NCBI RefSeq assembly: GCF_011947285.1
Contig: NZ_JAAOZT010000003.1
Coordinates: forward strand, 300,055 to 358,436
DNA length: 58,382 nucleotides
Direction: 5' to 3'
Source: Glaciimonas immobilis
Lineage (GTDB): Bacteria > Pseudomonadota > Gammaproteobacteria > Burkholderiales > Burkholderiaceae_D
Shown: positions 16,277 through 25,138 of the stretch, piece by piece
How the letters are laid out: the number at the start of each line of letters is the position of its first letter
Position numbering within the stretch: position 1 is the stretch's first letter
Translations under genes and position numbers: made by a program
Notes under the pieces: generated by a model
The model's database searches: none
The model's input: only the letters and a program-made list of their open reading frames with translations
Told to the model about the DNA's origin: nothing

Positions 16277-18586
16277 CTAATGCCCAGTGATCCGATCTAT
16301 GACGACTTTAGGTGTCAAAAAGATCAATAATTCCGTTCGTTTGTTAACAATTGCTGTTTGTTTGAAAAGATAACCCAGAACCGGAATATCTCCAAGTAAT
16401 GGCACCTTATTGACGCTATTTGATATGGTTTGGGTATAAATACCGCCGATCACGACGGTTCCTCCGTTTTCTACCTGCACCTGGGTTTGAACGTGCTTGG
16501 TATTAATAGACACGCCACCAGGGACTACTTGTCCCACGCTATCATTAGTTACGTCGACTGTCAGGATCACATTACCGTCCGGCGTGATCTGCGGCGTAAC
16601 TTCCAGCTTCAGATTGGCCTTCTTGAACTCAACCGAAGTAGCACCACTACTGGTAGCACTTTGATAAGGAATTTCAGTTCCTTGCTCAATCAATGCCTTT
16701 TGTTGATCAGCAGTAACAACGCGAGGACTAGAAATAATTTTGCCCTCCCCTTCCGCCTCCAATGCCGACAGTTCAAGACTTATAAACTTGGATGCCGCGG
16801 CGTTAAACAACGTCAGCGCGACAGAACCCGCAGTGCCAACTTGTGGGTTCGCCGGCAAATTGACTGCACTTGATCCCAACCCTGGAACGCCCGCAGGTGC
16901 CGCTATTTGATTGCCACCGGCCGCAACGTTGGCGCTGCTAAAACCGAATCCAAGTTTGGCACCCAAATTGCGACTAAACCCATCGTTAGCCTCCACCATG
17001 CGCGCTTCGATCAATACTTGACGCGAGGCGATGTCGATTTTTGTGACTAGCGTGCGAATATTTTCCAGCACTGTCGGCGTATCTGTAATAAATAGCTGAT
17101 TGGTGCGCGGATCGATAACGGCACTTCCACGTTTGGATAAAATGCTGTTCTTTTTATCGCCGCCGCTGCTACCGTCATCGTTGATGCCGAACACTTTCTT
17201 GAACGCCTCGGCCTTTTGATAATTTAGTTGGAACGACTCGGTCCGTAGCGGTTCCAGATCGGCAATTTGCGCCCGTTGCTCAAGTTCCAGTTTCTCTTTG
17301 GTCAATAACTCGTCACGCGGCGCAATCCAGACGACCGAGCCATTCTTGCGCATAGCCAGTCCTTTGGATTGCATCACGATATCAAGCGCCTGATCCCATG
17401 GCACGTCTTTCAAACGCAAAGTCAGATTACCGCTGACGGTATCGCTGGTGATAATGTTCAGGCCGGTAAAATCAGCGATTACCTGAAGAACCGCACGGAC
17501 TTCAATATTCTGAAAGCTCAAGGAGAGTTTGTCGCCGCGATAATTTTGAACGCCCTGCCCTAATTTGTTCGGTTGCTCTTTTATCGGCTTGACCTCAATG
17601 ACCAACTGAGAGTCGGTCTGGTACGCGCTATGTTCCCACAATCCTTTAGGCTCAATCACCATGCGCACGTTTTCACCCTCTGGCATGGTGGTAATGGTGC
17701 GTACCGGTGTACCGAAATCGCCAACATCCAGTTTGCGCCGCAAGGTTGCCGGCAAACTTGTCTTCAAAAAATCAACAACGACCGACTGTCCTTGCTGGCG
17801 GACGTTCACAACGACTTGCTTGCTTGGCAGGTCAATCACAATGCGACCCTCTCCCTGACTGCCACGTCGGAAGTCAATGTCGCGTAACGCTGGCTTGCTA
17901 TTGTCGATCCCGGCCGCAGGATAGGTGGCTGAGGTGATCACGGGCGGAACGGTACGGTCGATGGAAGACGGGAGGACTGGCGGAGGAACGTCAGCAGACA
18001 CAACAGGCATACCAGAGGCATTAACGGCTGTCGCTACACCGCCCGTGCCATCGATCGTGACGACGACGGCATTACCTTCCATCACCAGCGCGTAATTAAG
18101 CGATCGTGTGAGATTAATCACCAGCCGCACGCGATCATCATTTTGCGCGACGATAACGTTGCGAACATCGCCCAGACTGACGTCTTGTACCGTTTTCCCG
18201 GTCGCGTTTCCGATACCGGGAAAGTCCAGTGCGATCCGTGCTGGCTTAACGATGGCAAACCCCGCCGGTAGCTTGGTCAGAGGATTTTTGAGGTGCACCG
18301 TTACAATTGTATTGGTGCCCTGATGGTTCGCACTAATAGCGGTAATAGCATTTTCCTCGGCCAGCGCTAAGCGCCCAAATCCAAGCAGTAACATCAAGGT
18401 GGCGATAAATATGACTATGACTTTATGACGAATCAGGCTAAGGCCTCCGCTGAGCGCATTCATCGCCCCTTCATTTATCATCCCTTTTAACCCCGGTGCG
18501 GATACAACGCTAAATAAAACAATGCTTAATCTGGTTTTTATAACTGCGCCTGTGTCGGTATTTACCGCCCCCTTTGCTCCACTCAT
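16277..18586 (-). CDS. pilQ: Type IV pilus secretin PilQ
   Basis: Outer-membrane secretin ring through which the type IV pilus passes. The 769-residue protein has AMIN domain(s) near the N-terminus (ITAISANHQG...VTVHLKNPL), a short secretin/TonB domain (VQNYRGDKLSLSFQNIEVRAVLQVIADFTGLNI), secretin N-domain and the C-terminal secretin core (SPRVVTADQQKALIEQGTEIPY, PLLGDIPVLGYLFK). The start at 18586 overlaps the pilP stop (ATGA). It gives an unusually long N-terminus: the likely signal peptide (VIVIFIATLMLLLGFGRLALA) begins only around residue 55. A start at 18463 would give a normal leader. Confidence 0.95.
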   Translation of the reverse strand: MSGAKGAVNTDTGAVIKTRLSIVLFSVVSAPGLKGMINEGAMNALSGGLSLIRHKVIVIFIATLMLLLGFGRLALAEENAITAISANHQGTNTIVTVHLKNPLTKLPAGFAIVKPARIALDFPGIGNATGKTVQDVSLGDVRNVIVAQNDDRVRLVINLTRSLNYALVMEGNAVVVTIDGTGGVATAVNASGMPVVSADVPPPVLPSSIDRTVPPVITSATYPAAGIDNSKPALRDIDFRRGSQGEGRIVIDLPSKQVVVNVRQQGQSVVVDFLKTSLPATLRRKLDVGDFGTPVRTITTMPEGENVRMVIEPKGLWEHSAYQTDSQLVIEVKPIKEQPNKLGQGVQNYRGDKLSLSFQNIEVRAVLQVIADFTGLNIITSDTVSGNLTLRLKDVPWDQALDIVMQSKGLAMRKNGSVVWIAPRDELLTKEKLELEQRAQIADLEPLRTESFQLNYQKAEAFKKVFGINDDGSSGGDKKNSILSKRGSAVIDPRTNQLFITDTPTVLENIRTLVTKIDIASRQVLIEARMVEANDGFSRNLGAKLGFGFSSANVAAGGNQIAAPAGVPGLGSSAVNLPANPQVGTAGSVALTLFNAAASKFISLELSALEAEGEGKIISSPRVVTADQQKALIEQGTEIPYQSATSSGATSVEFKKANLKLEVTPQITPDGNVILTVDVTNDSVGQVVPGGVSINTKHVQTQVQVENGGTVVIGGIYTQTISNSVNKVPLLGDIPVLGYLFKQTAIVNKRTELLIFLTPKVVIDRITGH

Positions 18587-19131
18587 TTTGTGCTCTCCTG
18601 CAATGCTAACTTGGCTTGGCGTTCGACCCATTCGCCGGACGCATCTTGTACGATTTCTTTTATGTTTATTTCCGTCTCGCTGATGTGGGTCACCATGCCA
18701 AAATTCTGCCCCACGTAGTTACCGACTTTTACCGGAAATACTGTCTTGTCAATTTGCAGCAACGCGTAACTTAAGCCGACTTTTTGTAATATCCCCACCA
18801 TCCTTACGGTGTCCAGAGGATAGTTTTCGAGCGCCTCCCGCCGGCGGTCAAAGTTCGGCTTCAGTCCGGTTGAACTTGCCTGCAATTTAGCCAGGACTAC
18901 CAGTAACTTGTTTGGATTAAATGGATCGACGCCGATATTCCCGTCATACACAAAAGGGATGAATTTTTTAGGCGCAGTCAATTTAGGAATAAATGCGTGA
19001 GTGTGCGCTTTTACATCGGCCATCCACTCCTTGACCTCTTGGACGCCGTTGTCACCGCAACCGGATAACGTTGCAGCGAGGAGGACAATGATGGACGGTC
19101 GTACCCAACGGGCTAGGGACAGATTCATCAT
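18583..19131 (-). CDS. pilP: Type IV pilus assembly lipoprotein PilP
   Basis: Inner-membrane lipoprotein that links the PilN/PilO dimer to the PilQ secretin. The 182-residue protein has a lipobox TLSGC with Cys25, then the PilP-type HR/beta domain (FVYDGNIGVDPFNPNKL, ALENYPLDTVRMVGIL, VGNYVGQNFGMV). Start and stop overlap pilO and pilQ by four bases each, so it sits in a tightly coupled operon. Confidence 0.95.
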   Translation of the reverse strand: MMNLSLARWVRPSIIVLLAATLSGCGDNGVQEVKEWMADVKAHTHAFIPKLTAPKKFIPFVYDGNIGVDPFNPNKLLVVLAKLQASSTGLKPNFDRRREALENYPLDTVRMVGILQKVGLSYALLQIDKTVFPVKVGNYVGQNFGMVTHISETEINIKEIVQDASGEWVERQAKLALQESTK

Positions 19132-19781
19132 TTTGCCCCCTTGGACTTATCACTAATAGCGCGCTGGGTAGCCACTTCTTCAGGGTCCAGATAGCGGAAG
19201 GTTTTAGCGATTGCTTCTAACGTCAGTGATCCGTCTTTGCCTGTACTCAGGTTCATGTTGTTCAAGGTGACGATGCGGGGCAAATTGGCTATATCGCTGG
19301 TGAATGCACCAACATCGTGATAGCTACCGGTTACTTTGATTTCAATTGGCAATTCTGCGTAATAATCTTTGACGACTACTTGCCCCGGTTTGAACAGCTC
19401 AAACTGCAATCCCCGCCCCAAACCGGCCTGATTGATGTCGGATAACAAAGCGTCCATTTCGGCTTTGCTTGGTAATTGTTTTTCCAGGGAGATTACGTAC
19501 TCGGCCACCAGTTTCTTTTGCTTGCGTAGTCCTTCGAGATTAATCGCCTGCTGAATTTTTCCCTTGTACTGATCCTTCAGTTGCAGCTCTTCCCGCGCCC
19601 CGCTTGCAAGTTCATCCTGTTGATCGCTCCAATAAAAATATTGGCCGAGCGCCATCACTGCCAATAACGCACCAACGCCGCACAAGTTGCGCGGAATCGC
19701 TGGCCATTGCCCAGGATGGCGTCCGTTCAGCCCCCTGAACTGGGCGCTGATTTTCGCATTTAATTCTTTGAAATCAATCAT
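19128..19781 (-). CDS. pilO: Type IV pilus inner-membrane protein PilO
   Basis: Forms the alignment complex with PilN and PilP. The 217-residue bitopic protein has a short cytoplasmic N-terminus, one membrane segment (about 34-50, VGALLAVMALGQYFYW), a coiled-coil stretch and a periplasmic ferredoxin-like domain ending LEAIAKTFRYLDPEE. The order and size match other PilO proteins. The stop overlaps pilP by four bases. Confidence 0.94.
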   Translation of the reverse strand: MIDFKELNAKISAQFRGLNGRHPGQWPAIPRNLCGVGALLAVMALGQYFYWSDQQDELASGAREELQLKDQYKGKIQQAINLEGLRKQKKLVAEYVISLEKQLPSKAEMDALLSDINQAGLGRGLQFELFKPGQVVVKDYYAELPIEIKVTGSYHDVGAFTSDIANLPRIVTLNNMNLSTGKDGSLTLEAIAKTFRYLDPEEVATQRAISDKSKGAK

Positions 19782-19810
19782 CGTGCTTCTCTCATTTCAA
19801 CGCTGTTCTG

Positions 19811-20452
19811 CTACTTGGCCGAGACGGGGGTGGCACCCGGAACCGCTAAGCCATCTGCCTTTTTGCCTTCGCCCGGCAGCGGGGGTTTAACGCCGCTGGG
19901 CCGTATGATATCGACATTGACATTGAAGTCGAAAACCCGCTTGCTATCTTTGCCGGTGGCCAGACTAGCTGCGCGAATCTCGATCAGATCAGGATGGTCG
20001 AGCCACGGGGAGTTATTGCTAAGATTGCGCAATAACTCCGACACGCGCTCGTTAGACTGTGCGTAACCGTTCAACGCGACGCGCTGACCGTCCTGCTTGA
20101 AACTGCGCAGATAAATCCCCTCTGGCACCTGTCGCACCAGTTCTCCCATTAAATATACCGGCTGATTGCGATCGCTTTGCAAATTCTCGACGGCTTGCTG
20201 GCGCGCCTTGAGAGAAGCGATTTCTTGCTTAAGGCTGACGATTTCTTTAATCTCGGTATCCAGACGCGTGTTTTCTTGCTTAATATATTGATTACGATCG
20301 GCTTGATTGGAGAGGCGATGTGCAAAAAAGCTGCCAAGCGCGATAATCACGAGCAAACCCATCACCGCTGAAAATCCAAGCATGGTAAAAAAAGCATTTT
20401 TGCGCAGCTTTCGGGACTCTATTCGATGGGGTAAAAGATTGATTTTAATCAT
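19811..20452 (-). CDS. pilN: Type IV pilus inner-membrane protein PilN
   Basis: Partner of PilO. Its cytoplasmic N-terminus (MIKINLLPHRIESRK) carries the conserved INLLP motif that docks into PilM. One membrane segment (about 24-45) and a periplasmic domain follow. Its last residues are Pro/Ala-rich. The 213-residue length is normal. Its start meets the end of pilM (one-base overlap) and 29 bases separate it from pilO. Confidence 0.95.
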   Translation of the reverse strand: MIKINLLPHRIESRKLRKNAFFTMLGFSAVMGLLVIIALGSFFAHRLSNQADRNQYIKQENTRLDTEIKEIVSLKQEIASLKARQQAVENLQSDRNQPVYLMGELVRQVPEGIYLRSFKQDGQRVALNGYAQSNERVSELLRNLSNNSPWLDHPDLIEIRAASLATGKDSKRVFDFNVNVDIIRPSGVKPPLPGEGKKADGLAVPGATPVSAK

Positions 20453-21552
20453 CAGCCGAATCTCCGCATTGCCAGACCGCAGGCAACCAGATAGGACGGC
20501 CCTTCACTCCGCATTTGCTTCTCACGCACTTTGGACGCTAGCTGCATCCCTTCGAAAGGGCTGACCACCGAGGTAGAAATTCGGGACCGTCCGGCGACCG
20601 CTTCCACCATGCCGGGAATAATTGCACTGCCGCCCGCCAGATACAGTTGGTCGACTCTGGTGTAGGGGGTCGAGGTAAAGAAGAACTGAATCGCCCTGGT
20701 TAGTTCGATGGACGCGCTCTCCAGAAATGGGTCAAGTATTTCTTGCTGGTAACCAGGCGGCAGATCACCTGAACGTTTTTTAATGTCCGCGTCCTCGTAG
20801 GACAAACCATAGGCGCGAACAATATCCTGCGTTAGTTGTTGCCCGCCAAAAGGTTGCTCGCGCTCATAAATCAGTTGTTCGTTGAGCAACACAGACACGT
20901 GCGTGCTTTGTGCACCAATCTGGAATAAGGCTATGATCTTGCCGTGCCCCCCCTGCGGCAATTGCGCGATGATGCGATTGATGGCGCCGCGAGCAGCGTA
21001 CGACTCAATGTCCATGATGATCGGTTTGAGCCCTGCGGCTTCGGCTACCGCAACGCGGTCTTCCACTTTCTCCCGGCGCGTGGCGGCGAGCAATACCTCT
21101 ACGTCATCTGGCAAATTGGGTGCGGGCCCGATCACTGCAAAATCGAGACTGACTTCGTCCAGCGCGAAGGGAACATATTGACTCGCCTCTGACTCGACCT
21201 GTATTTCAAGCTCATCATCGTTCAGGCCGCCCGGCAATATGATGACTTTGGTTATTACTGATGCCGAGGGCATTCCCAATGCGACGTTTTTGATGCTCGT
21301 GCCGCTTTTTTTCCAGAGGCGTCGCACTACTTCCGATACCTGCTCGATATTTTCAATATTGCCATCCACCACTGCACCGCGCGGCAGCGGCTCGGACGCG
21401 TAGCGCTCCAGCCTCAACTGGTCGTTACCGGACGAGGACAATTCCACCAGGCGGACGCTCGACGCGCTAATATCTATCCCAACCAGAGCTGGGTTCTTTT
21501 TGCCAAATAATGATCCAAGATCTAAATCCAAGAGCCTATCTCCAATGAACAT
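20452..21552 (-). CDS. pilM: Type IV pilus assembly ATPase-like protein PilM
   Basis: Cytoplasmic actin-like protein that binds PilN and couples the assembly platform to the motor. The 366-residue protein has an actin/FtsA-type nucleotide-binding fold: phosphate-binding ALVGIDISASSVRLVEL, and YLAGGSAIIPG near the C-terminus. The frame begins ATG at 21552; a TTG a few codons later (before DLGSLFGKK), preceded by GGAG, is an alternative start. First gene of pilMNOPQ, divergent from mrcA. Confidence 0.94.
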   Translation of the reverse strand: MFIGDRLLDLDLGSLFGKKNPALVGIDISASSVRLVELSSSGNDQLRLERYASEPLPRGAVVDGNIENIEQVSEVVRRLWKKSGTSIKNVALGMPSASVITKVIILPGGLNDDELEIQVESEASQYVPFALDEVSLDFAVIGPAPNLPDDVEVLLAATRREKVEDRVAVAEAAGLKPIIMDIESYAARGAINRIIAQLPQGGHGKIIALFQIGAQSTHVSVLLNEQLIYEREQPFGGQQLTQDIVRAYGLSYEDADIKKRSGDLPPGYQQEILDPFLESASIELTRAIQFFFTSTPYTRVDQLYLAGGSAIIPGMVEAVAGRSRISTSVVSPFEGMQLASKVREKQMRSEGPSYLVACGLAMRRFG

Positions 21553-21667
21553 ATTGCAGGAACGTTTGCTTAAAACGTGCGTCGAAATAGGACCAAGCTA
21601 AATTTGTTTCTGCTAATGCAACTTAACCTGCCAAACTTCTGCAACTAAACTGTTTCCATAATATCTA

Positions 21668-21683
21668 GTTGCGAATTCGCAAC
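21668..21683. promoter_or_regulatory. Perfect 16-base palindrome upstream of pilM (candidate operator)
   Basis: GTTGCGAATTCGCAAC is fully self-complementary. On the minus strand a TATTAT box lies a few bases downstream of it, so a protein bound here could control pilMNOPQ. The regulator is unknown. Confidence 0.4.
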
Positions 21684-21897
21684 ATCTCACAACATCCGAA
21701 ACGACCAATGACAATAATTAATTTTGTAAAATTACCTGTTTTTATCGGCAATAACGCATTGGGGGAGCGCCAAATAAGGTCACATAAACGGTAAATAATT
21801 GTTAAATGTAATGCTTTTCGTCCAATTTCTGTATCAATTTCGCCTTCGAGTAACCAAATTTAAGTAATTTCCGCATACCTGCAATTTTTATGCCGTG

Positions 21898-21925
21898 TTG
21901 TGCGTTTAACGCCTACCGTTATAAT
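21898..21925 (+). promoter_or_regulatory. Sigma70-like promoter of mrcA
   Basis: A consensus -10 box TATAAT (21920-21925) is preceded by TTGTGC (21898-21903) with a 16-base spacer. The predicted start is about 26 bases before the mrcA ATG. Confidence 0.6.
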
Positions 21926-21957
21926 GCGAGGCATCATTAAAGAAATTCCAGACCCGC

Positions 21958-24351
21958 ATGCCAATTCCTGTTTCAAGTCCTTCCCCAGATTCGATTCCGG
22001 GCGATCCGGCCCGACTTCCCCCGATTAAGGGGCGGAAGTCGCTCCCAGTCAGAATCCTGCTAAGCCTGTTCGCGGCGCTCGCAGGGCTCTTTGTGATCGG
22101 TGCGCTCACTTTCGGTTTTATGCTGGCATTAGCCTGGCCTAACCTGCCGGCCCTTGATTCCCTGACGGACTATCGTCCTAAAATTCCACTCCGTATTTTT
22201 TCGGCAGACGGCGTACTCATCGGTGAATTTGGTGAGGAACGGCGCAGTGTGGTGCATATCAACGATATCCCCGACGTCGTTAAAAAAGCCGTCCTGGCAA
22301 TTGAGGACGATCGCTTTTACCAACATGGCGGCGTCGATTATCAGGGTATTTTGCGCGCTACTTTTTCTAATCTGACCGGCGGTAGCGGCGGTGCCAGCAC
22401 GATTACGCAACAGGTCGCACGGAATTTTTTTCTCACAAGTAACGAGCCAACTTTTTTACAGAAAGCCTCCCGTAAATTTTTGTACGAAATTCCGCTGGCC
22501 TGGAAAATTGAACAAAATCTGACCAAGGATCAAATTCTTGAGGTCTACATGAACCAGATTTATCTGGGGCAACGGGCTTATGGTTTTGCGTCCGCGGCTC
22601 AGGTCTATTACGGCAAAAAAATTCAGGATCTCACCATTGCAGAGGCGGCCATGCTGGCCGGTTTGCCGAAAGCCCCGTCGGCCAATAATCCGGTGGTGAA
22701 CCCTAAGCGCGCTATCGCACGCCAGCAGTATATTTTGTTGCGAATGCAACAATTGGGCTACATTACTCCGACCCAATATGAAGAGGCAAGAAACGAACCT
22801 TTGCGTCTAAAAACCGGCGCTACCGAGTTTGGCATTCACGCTGAATATGTATCTGAAATGGCGCGCCAACTGGTCTACGATCAGTTTAAGGATGCCACTT
22901 ATACGCGCGGTTTAAATGTTTTCACCACCATCACCAAGGCCGATCAGGATGCCGCTTATTTTGCGTTACGGCGCGGCGTAATGAGCTACGACAAACGCCG
23001 CGGTTACCGCGGTCCGGAAGGCTATATGACCATTCCCACCGGTTCCAAGGAAGAAATGGATGCGGCCATTGAGGTTGAGTTGGCTGACCATCCGGACAGC
23101 GATGAAATCGTGGCGGCAGTGGTACTTGAGGCAACCCCAAAAATCGTGCGCGCCGTGCTTTCTTCCGGCGAAGAAATCGCGATCACCGGCACAGGGCTGA
23201 GCATCGCTACCAACTTATTGAGCGACAAAGCGCCACCGCAACGCAAAGTAAAACCGGGTGCCATCATTCGCGTGATGCGAAATGAAAAAACCTGGGCCGT
23301 CACGCAAATGCCGGCAGTGGAATCGGCTCTTATCTCTACCAGCACCAGCGATGGCGCGATTCTGGCACTGGTCGGGGGATTCGACTTTAATCGCAACAAG
23401 TTCAATCATGTGACGCAGGCATGGCGCCAGCCGGGCTCGGCATTCAAGCCATTCATTTATTCGGCCTCTCTCGAAAAAGGTTTATCGCCTGCAACCATCA
23501 TCAACGATGCGCCGATTACCTTTGGCGGCGGGCTGACCGGCGGCCAAATATGGCAGCCAAAAAACTATGGCAACAAGTACGAAGGCCCAATGACCATGCG
23601 CAGAGGATTGATGAAATCCAAGAACATGATATCGGTGCGTATCCTCGATAAAATTGGGGCCCAGTACGGGCAAGAATACGCTACGCGATTTGGATTCGAT
23701 GCCGACAAAAATCCGCCTTATCTGACACTCGCGCTTGGGGCGGGTGCCGTGACGCCATTACAACTTGCAGCCGGATACGCGGTATTTGCCAACGGCGGCT
23801 ATAAGGTCAATCCGTATCTGATCAGTAAAATTCTGGATGCAAATGGTCAGGTTCTGGCGGAAGCGCACCCTGCCCGGGCAGGCGAAGAAGACCATCGGGT
23901 CATTGATGCACGCAATGCTTTCTTGATGGATAGCATGTTAAAAGACGTGGTGCGGGCAGGGACCGGAGTGAAGGCTATGGCGCTGAAGCGCACCGATCTG
24001 GCAGGCAAAACCGGTACCACTAACGATTCAATGGATGCATGGTTCGCTGGCTATCAGCCGACGCTGGTGACCGTGACCTGGATGGGTTTTGATCAGCCTA
24101 AAAATATGGGCGATCGTGAGACCGGCGGCGGATTAGCGTTACCGATCTGGATCGATTACATGGAAAAAGCATTGAAGGGATTGCCGACCATTGAGCGGCC
24201 CGTACCGGATGGCCTGCTGCATAGCGGCACGGAATTTTATTACGCTGAATATCCGCCCGGGACTGGCACGCAAAGTATCGGCTTGGGCAATGCTAACGCG
24301 TCGCCAGAGGAGGAGAAGGCCCGGGATGAGGTAAAGAACGAGCTATTCTGA
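21958..24351 (+). CDS. mrcA: Penicillin-binding protein 1A
   Basis: Bifunctional peptidoglycan synthase: glycosyltransferase and DD-transpeptidase, anchored in the inner membrane. The 797-residue protein has a cytoplasmic Pro-rich N-terminus, one membrane segment (about 31-59), the GT51 domain (AIEDDRFYQHGGVDYQGILRA), an OB-like insert, and the transpeptidase motifs SAFK (QPGSAFKPF), SKN (MKSKNMIS) and KTG (LAGKTGTTND). Length and domain order fit class A PBP1a. It is divergent from pilM, as commonly seen in proteobacteria. Confidence 0.96.
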   Translation: MPIPVSSPSPDSIPGDPARLPPIKGRKSLPVRILLSLFAALAGLFVIGALTFGFMLALAWPNLPALDSLTDYRPKIPLRIFSADGVLIGEFGEERRSVVHINDIPDVVKKAVLAIEDDRFYQHGGVDYQGILRATFSNLTGGSGGASTITQQVARNFFLTSNEPTFLQKASRKFLYEIPLAWKIEQNLTKDQILEVYMNQIYLGQRAYGFASAAQVYYGKKIQDLTIAEAAMLAGLPKAPSANNPVVNPKRAIARQQYILLRMQQLGYITPTQYEEARNEPLRLKTGATEFGIHAEYVSEMARQLVYDQFKDATYTRGLNVFTTITKADQDAAYFALRRGVMSYDKRRGYRGPEGYMTIPTGSKEEMDAAIEVELADHPDSDEIVAAVVLEATPKIVRAVLSSGEEIAITGTGLSIATNLLSDKAPPQRKVKPGAIIRVMRNEKTWAVTQMPAVESALISTSTSDGAILALVGGFDFNRNKFNHVTQAWRQPGSAFKPFIYSASLEKGLSPATIINDAPITFGGGLTGGQIWQPKNYGNKYEGPMTMRRGLMKSKNMISVRILDKIGAQYGQEYATRFGFDADKNPPYLTLALGAGAVTPLQLAAGYAVFANGGYKVNPYLISKILDANGQVLAEAHPARAGEEDHRVIDARNAFLMDSMLKDVVRAGTGVKAMALKRTDLAGKTGTTNDSMDAWFAGYQPTLVTVTWMGFDQPKNMGDRETGGGLALPIWIDYMEKALKGLPTIERPVPDGLLHSGTEFYYAEYPPGTGTQSIGLGNANASPEEEKARDEVKNELF

Positions 24352-24409
24352 TCTAGCCTTGGATCATTGATTACGTTGAAGCAATGTGGAAACAAATTAA
24401 TCGCCGAAG

Positions 24410-24439
24410 TTGAAAATATACCTTCGGGTATATTTTCAA
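24410..24439. terminator. Hairpin with UUCG tetraloop between mrcA and cyaY
   Basis: A perfect 13-base-pair stem (TTGAAAATATACC / GGTATATTTTCAA) closes a TTCG loop, the extra-stable C(UUCG)G form. It lies between the convergent ends of mrcA and cyaY and is symmetric, so it could act in both directions. Its arms contain T runs but no long T tract follows. Confidence 0.6.
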
Positions 24440-24476
24440 ACGCCCAGCAAAAGCGCTGACAATGGCATGTGCTGGC

Positions 24477-24809
24477 TTAAGGTTGCAGTTGCAGCGTAGT
24501 GCCACCCTGCTCGCCAACCATCGTCGAAAGCGCGCTGAAGAACTCGGAATCGTCGCGGGTATTGCGCCACACATCGCCCTTTAATTTATAGTGAAAACCG
24601 CCCGATTTGGCGGCAATCCAAAGCTCTTGCATCGGGGCCTGACTGTTGACAATAATTTTGGAACCGTTATCGATAAACTCGATTTCCAGCACGTTGCCTC
24701 TGCGACTGCACTCGACATCAAGTTCATCGTTATCGTTGGCGCGCTCCAGTGCTGCTTCAAGCGCGCCCAAAGTTGCTTCTGCTGCAACCAGAAATTCTGA
24801 TTCTGTCAT
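24477..24809 (-). CDS. cyaY: Iron donor / frataxin-like protein CyaY
   Basis: Bacterial frataxin, which binds iron and modulates IscS-dependent iron-sulfur cluster assembly. The 110-residue protein has the acidic first helix (TESEFLVAAEATLGALEAALERAND), NGSKIIVNSQAPMQELWIAAKSGGFHY and a C-terminal helix, all as in CyaY. I prefer the ATG at 24809, which has GGAG seven bases upstream, over one at 24821 that lies inside that site. Divergent from lptM with a short shared promoter region. Confidence 0.93.
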   Translation of the reverse strand: MTESEFLVAAEATLGALEAALERANDNDELDVECSRRGNVLEIEFIDNGSKIIVNSQAPMQELWIAAKSGGFHYKLKGDVWRNTRDDSEFFSALSTMVGEQGGTTLQLQP

Positions 24810-24856
24810 GCTAAACTCCATTCCATGTCGTTAAACTTACCCAGTGATTCTAATCC

Positions 24857-25111
24857 GTGAAACCAAATTTTGATTCGTCCCGCGTAGTAATTTTCGGATG
24901 TACGCTTGTATTTTCGCTTTTCCTGGCCGGTTGCGGGCAAAAAGGCCCCCTTTTCATGCCAACGGTACCACCGCTAGCGCCGCTTCCGACTGCAACGCCG
25001 GCGGCCCCGGTGCCAGACGCGACCTCCAACGGCAAACCTAAAACGGTACCAGCAAGGACAGTACCGATGCCGCCCACAGAACCGACCGGCCCGGACACCA
25101 TTTCCCAATAA
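24857..25111 (+). CDS. lptM: LptM-type lipoprotein (formerly YifL)
   Basis: A small lipoprotein of 84 residues. The N-terminus holds a lipobox LAGCG followed by QKGPLF, the signature of the LptM family. E. coli LptM binds the LptDE translocon and helps its disulfide maturation. The rest is Pro/Ala/Thr-rich and presumably unstructured. It lies between cyaY and lysA, as in many proteobacteria. Confidence 0.88.
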   Translation: MKPNFDSSRVVIFGCTLVFSLFLAGCGQKGPLFMPTVPPLAPLPTATPAAPVPDATSNGKPKTVPARTVPMPPTEPTGPDTISQ

Positions 25112-25138
25112 TTGACAGACTTTATAACAGACTTTTAC

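Larger units (their letters stand above)
21553..21957. promoter_or_regulatory. Divergent regulatory region between pilM and mrcA
   Basis: A 405-base AT-rich gap without genes. It contains a perfect 16-base palindrome at 21668-21683, about 115 bases before pilM, and a sigma70-like promoter for mrcA at 21898-21925. Confidence 0.6.
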
